From assembly GCA_900541505.1 (NCBI GenBank), contig UQKK01000066.1, forward strand, positions 1-8,483: 8,483 nucleotides of DNA, given 5' to 3'. The notes below the pieces were generated by a model. The model saw only the letters and a list, made by a program, of their open reading frames with translations, searched no databases and was not told where the DNA came from. A program made the position numbers and the translations under genes. Position 1 is the stretch's first letter. Every line of letters begins with the position of its first letter. Of the stretch, positions 6,543-8,483 are shown one piece after another. The DNA is from an uncultured Ruminococcus sp. (GTDB taxonomy: Bacteria; Bacillota; Clostridia; Lachnospirales; Lachnospiraceae).

Positions 6543-6557
6543 GAGAAATCGATTTCG
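6543..6557. promoter_or_regulatory. cre-like box 1 downstream of the transporter promoter
   Basis: The core GAAATCGATTTC (6545-6556) is a perfect 12-bp palindrome and fits the inner cre pattern GNAANCGNTTNC completely, but the outer T and A are missing. It lies about 10-24 bp after the predicted start point, suited to roadblock repression. Confidence 0.4.
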
Positions 6558-6576
6558 TTAAATCTCCTCTCTGATT

Positions 6577-6591
6577 ATGTTATCGATTTCT
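6577..6591. promoter_or_regulatory. cre-like box 2 in the transporter leader
   Basis: ATGTTATCGATTTCT matches WTGNAANCGNWNNCW at 9 of 10 specified positions. It shares ATCGATTTC with box 1, 34 bp centre to centre, about three helical turns. Paired sites of this kind could allow cooperative CcpA binding. Confidence 0.45.
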
Positions 6592-6635
6592 CAATTTCAA
6601 TCTATTATCATTAACTTCAGAAAGGAGAAATTACT

Positions 6636-6845
6636 ATGAAAAAGGGCGCAAAAATTGCATTTGTAATCTTTAATATCGTTTATTTCTTTGTAGATTACAT
6701 ACTGGTTACAGTATTGCCTAACCCAATCCTTTTTGGGTGGCTTCCCCTGCAGCTCTGCATACTTCTATTTTTACCCGTACCTGCAGCCATCGTTTGGGGA
6801 ATATACTACAACGCTTTTTTCCAGACCCAGGGACATGTAAAGTAA
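6636..6845 (+). CDS. Small two-helix membrane protein next to an SSS transporter (DUF3311/YhdT-like)
   Basis: A 69-residue protein with two predicted membrane segments, about residues 7-27 and 36-59, joined by a loop with PNPILFGWLPLQ (28-39). The ATG follows AGAAAGGAG at 8 nt. Small proteins of this shape (DUF3311, or DUF997/YhdT beside panF) are commonly encoded just before a sodium:solute symporter, and the P..FG.PL pattern at the second helix agrees, but I cannot decide between the families. The symporter gene follows 41 nt later on the same strand with no terminator. A role as accessory or stabilising subunit of the transporter is inferred from position only. Confidence 0.75.
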   Translation: MKKGAKIAFVIFNIVYFFVDYILVTVLPNPILFGWLPLQLCILLFLPVPAAIVWGIYYNAFFQTQGHVK

Positions 6846-6886
6846 CTAATTATATTTAAAATGAATGAGATAAAAGGAGGATACTT

Positions 6887-8440
6887 ATGAACCCAGCCGT
6901 TCTTATTAGTTTAGGAATTTTAGTTTATGCCGTCTTTATTGTATGGCACGGCTTTCGTTCCTTTAAATCTACCAGTGAATCGTCCGAAAAGTTTTTTACT
7001 GCTGACAGAGGACTGAACCCTTTTGTACTGTTATGTACCACATCCATTTCTGTATTTAGTGCACTTGCATTTTACGGCGCTCCAGCCGGGATATACAAAG
7101 ATGGAATTGGATTTTATTCAAATACTGGCGGTATGATAGCCGCTCTGATGTTCGTTGCTCTCGGATACCGGCTTTGGTTACTGGGAAAGGAGTACGGATT
7201 TACTACACCAGTCGATTATCTTCGTTCCAGATATTATTCCGAAGGATATGGTTTGTTAGTTTCTGTTGTTTTGGTACTTTTTATTGTTCCTTATGTGGCT
7301 ATGCAGCTCATTGCCATAGGTGATGCTGTGGTAGTAACTACGGATGGACTTGTACCTTATGTTATTGCCGTTGCTGTTGGAACAATCGTTGTTTCTTTAC
7401 ATATTGTCGGAGGGGGTATGGGTTCTGTTGCCTGGATGGATACATTCCATATGTGCCTGGGATTTGGAACTCTAATCACACTAATTGTTTATCTGACAAT
7501 GCATTATTTCCCTAACGGCGGTTTTGCGGAAGCAGTAGATATTATGAGACAAAACGGAACCTTTAATATTCTTTCCTGCCCTGGACCAAACGGTGCCTTT
7601 GACTGGAAAGGAATGCTCGGAAATGCACTTACAGGAGCTATCGCTACTGTTGTATGTCCACACATTTTCATGAGAACGTTTGTGGCTTCCAGCAAAGAAA
7701 ACTTCCGTTCCATGTCCTGGGCTATGCCAATTTCCTATGTTTTGGTTTATACCCCGATTGTCATCATCGGCGCGATTATCGCTCCTGCAATCTTAGGACC
7801 CGGATTCTCAGAGCCGGATAACATTGTTGCCATATTGTCTACACAATACGCACCACCTTTTATTGCATTTATCTCCCTGCTGTGCTTATTTGCATTTGGC
7901 GTGTCCACTGCAGATTCCCTTCTGCTCTCCGCCAGTGCCATGGCATCCAGGGATATTTACCTGCATCACGTATACGAGTTAAAAGGAAAAACCTCTAACC
8001 CGAAACAGATAGTGAAATTCGGACGTATTGTCCTTTTAATCCTTATGGTAATCACACTGGTCATCGTGGCTATCCGCCCGGCCTCTATTACGGATTATGC
8101 CTACAAATTGTCCTCTCCTTTCTTCGCACAGATACTTCCCGCCACAATGGCAGGTCTATTCTGGAAGAGAGCTTCAAAAGAAGGGGCTATTGCAGGAACT
8201 GTAGCCGGACTTGTCGTTGCAACTACCTTTACCTTTTTTGCGGCTCCACCCCTTGGCTTCTCAGCACTTATCTGGGCTCTGGTAGCAAACACTGTATTGT
8301 TGGTAGTCATCAGCTTGTTTACAAAAGTTCCTGAAGATGTGATTTCCAAGTATCATACAAGAATTGATTCTATCATTTACTCCGGCGCAGAACTTTCTTC
8401 TCTGACAGATGCTACAATCGCCGCAGTAAACAATAAATAA
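6887..8440 (+). CDS. Sodium:solute symporter (SSS family), monocarboxylate/pantothenate-permease-like
   Basis: A 517-residue integral membrane protein with about 13 hydrophobic segments (roughly 4-22, 44-68, 78-98, 122-145, 155-175, 186-205, 246-266, 280-304, 322-345, 378-397, 408-427, 432-452 and 457-478). This fits the LeuT-fold SSS family, which couples sodium entry to solute uptake. Family features include FFTADRGL (36-43), GGGMGSVAWMD (175-185), the sodium-site helix FGVSTADS (337-344) with Ser340 and Thr341, ASRDIY (353-358), and LFWKRASKEGAIAGTVAGL (424-442). AAAGGAGG lies 6 nt before the ATG. Divergence from an acyl-CoA catabolic operon suggests that it imports that pathway's acid. 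Resemblance is closest to MctP/PanF-like members, but substrate is not readable from sequence. The next gene starts 24 nt downstream, so the unit continues. Confidence 0.92.
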   Translation: MNPAVLISLGILVYAVFIVWHGFRSFKSTSESSEKFFTADRGLNPFVLLCTTSISVFSALAFYGAPAGIYKDGIGFYSNTGGMIAALMFVALGYRLWLLGKEYGFTTPVDYLRSRYYSEGYGLLVSVVLVLFIVPYVAMQLIAIGDAVVVTTDGLVPYVIAVAVGTIVVSLHIVGGGMGSVAWMDTFHMCLGFGTLITLIVYLTMHYFPNGGFAEAVDIMRQNGTFNILSCPGPNGAFDWKGMLGNALTGAIATVVCPHIFMRTFVASSKENFRSMSWAMPISYVLVYTPIVIIGAIIAPAILGPGFSEPDNIVAILSTQYAPPFIAFISLLCLFAFGVSTADSLLLSASAMASRDIYLHHVYELKGKTSNPKQIVKFGRIVLLILMVITLVIVAIRPASITDYAYKLSSPFFAQILPATMAGLFWKRASKEGAIAGTVAGLVVATTFTFFAAPPLGFSALIWALVANTVLLVVISLFTKVPEDVISKYHTRIDSIIYSGAELSSLTDATIAAVNNK

Positions 8441-8464
8441 TTGTGTTTAGAAAGGATGTTGTAT

Positions 8465-8483
8465 ATGTTTCGTTTTAACAGGG
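8465..8483 (+). CDS. Start of a further gene, truncated by the window edge
   Basis: An ATG at 8465 is preceded by AGAAAGGA (8449-8456) at good distance, 24 nt after the symporter stop with no terminator between. Only MFRFNR is visible. An in-frame ATG at 8456 is too close to the ribosome site. The product cannot be named; it is probably cotranscribed with the transporter. Confidence 0.5.

Larger units (their letters stand above)
6540..6592 (+). promoter_or_regulatory. Leader with two mutually exclusive hairpins
   Basis: Structure one: TCAGAGA (6540-6546) pairs with TCTCTGA (6568-6574), with an inner stem GATTT (6551-6555) to AAATC (6560-6564) closed by the loop CGTT. Structure two: GAGAAATCGAT (6543-6553) pairs perfectly with ATCGATTTCTC (6582-6592) over 11 bp. 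They share bases, so only one can form. Neither is followed by a clean U-tract, so this is not an obvious attenuator. The dyads may instead reflect the cre-like DNA sites they contain. Confidence 0.4.

Overview
The window looks like chromosomal DNA from a low- to mid-GC Gram-positive anaerobe, most likely a clostridial (Eubacteriales/Lachnospiraceae-type) Firmicute. This is inferred from strong GGAGG-type ribosome sites before nearly every gene, TTGACN/TATTAT promoters with extended -10 elements, catabolite-responsive (cre-like) sites, and the close-packed set of CoA enzymes. No rRNA or other taxonomic marker is present, so the genus cannot be named.

Layout. Positions 1-171 are a non-coding left edge dense in inverted and direct repeats. 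It includes a likely rho-independent terminator for the leftward operon. Positions 172-6244 hold a five-gene operon on the minus strand. In transcription order the products are: an AMP-forming acyl-CoA synthetase, a two-domain family I acyl-CoA/propionate-type CoA-transferase, a FabG/PhaB-like short-chain dehydrogenase (SDR), a 3-hydroxybutyryl-CoA dehydrogenase (Hbd family), and an acetyl-CoA acetyltransferase-type thiolase. Spacing is 0-38 nt, each gene has its own ribosome site, and the ligase stop codon directly abuts the CoA-transferase ATG. Positions 6245-6635 are a divergent regulatory region. Positions 6636-8440 (plus strand) encode a 69-residue two-helix membrane protein and a 517-residue sodium:solute symporter (SSS family). 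A further plus-strand gene starts at about 8465 and runs off the window.

Proposed joint function (inference). The symporter, probably with its small partner, imports a monocarboxylate. The ligase and/or CoA-transferase converts it to a CoA thioester. The two dehydrogenases, from families that usually have opposite 3-hydroxyacyl stereopreference, oxidise it to a 3-ketoacyl-CoA, and the thiolase cleaves that to acetyl-CoA. No enoyl-CoA hydratase or acyl-CoA dehydrogenase lies in the window, so the substrate most simply enters at the 3-hydroxy- or 3-keto-acid level, for example 3-hydroxybutyrate or acetoacetate. Several substrate-proximal residues differ from family norms in three of the enzymes, so a less usual acid is possible.

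Regulation. Both divergent transcription units have good sigma-A promoters that share the 9-mer TGATATTAT. Cre-like palindromes lie just downstream of both predicted start points, suggesting coordinated catabolite repression. The plus-strand leader can also form alternative RNA hairpins.
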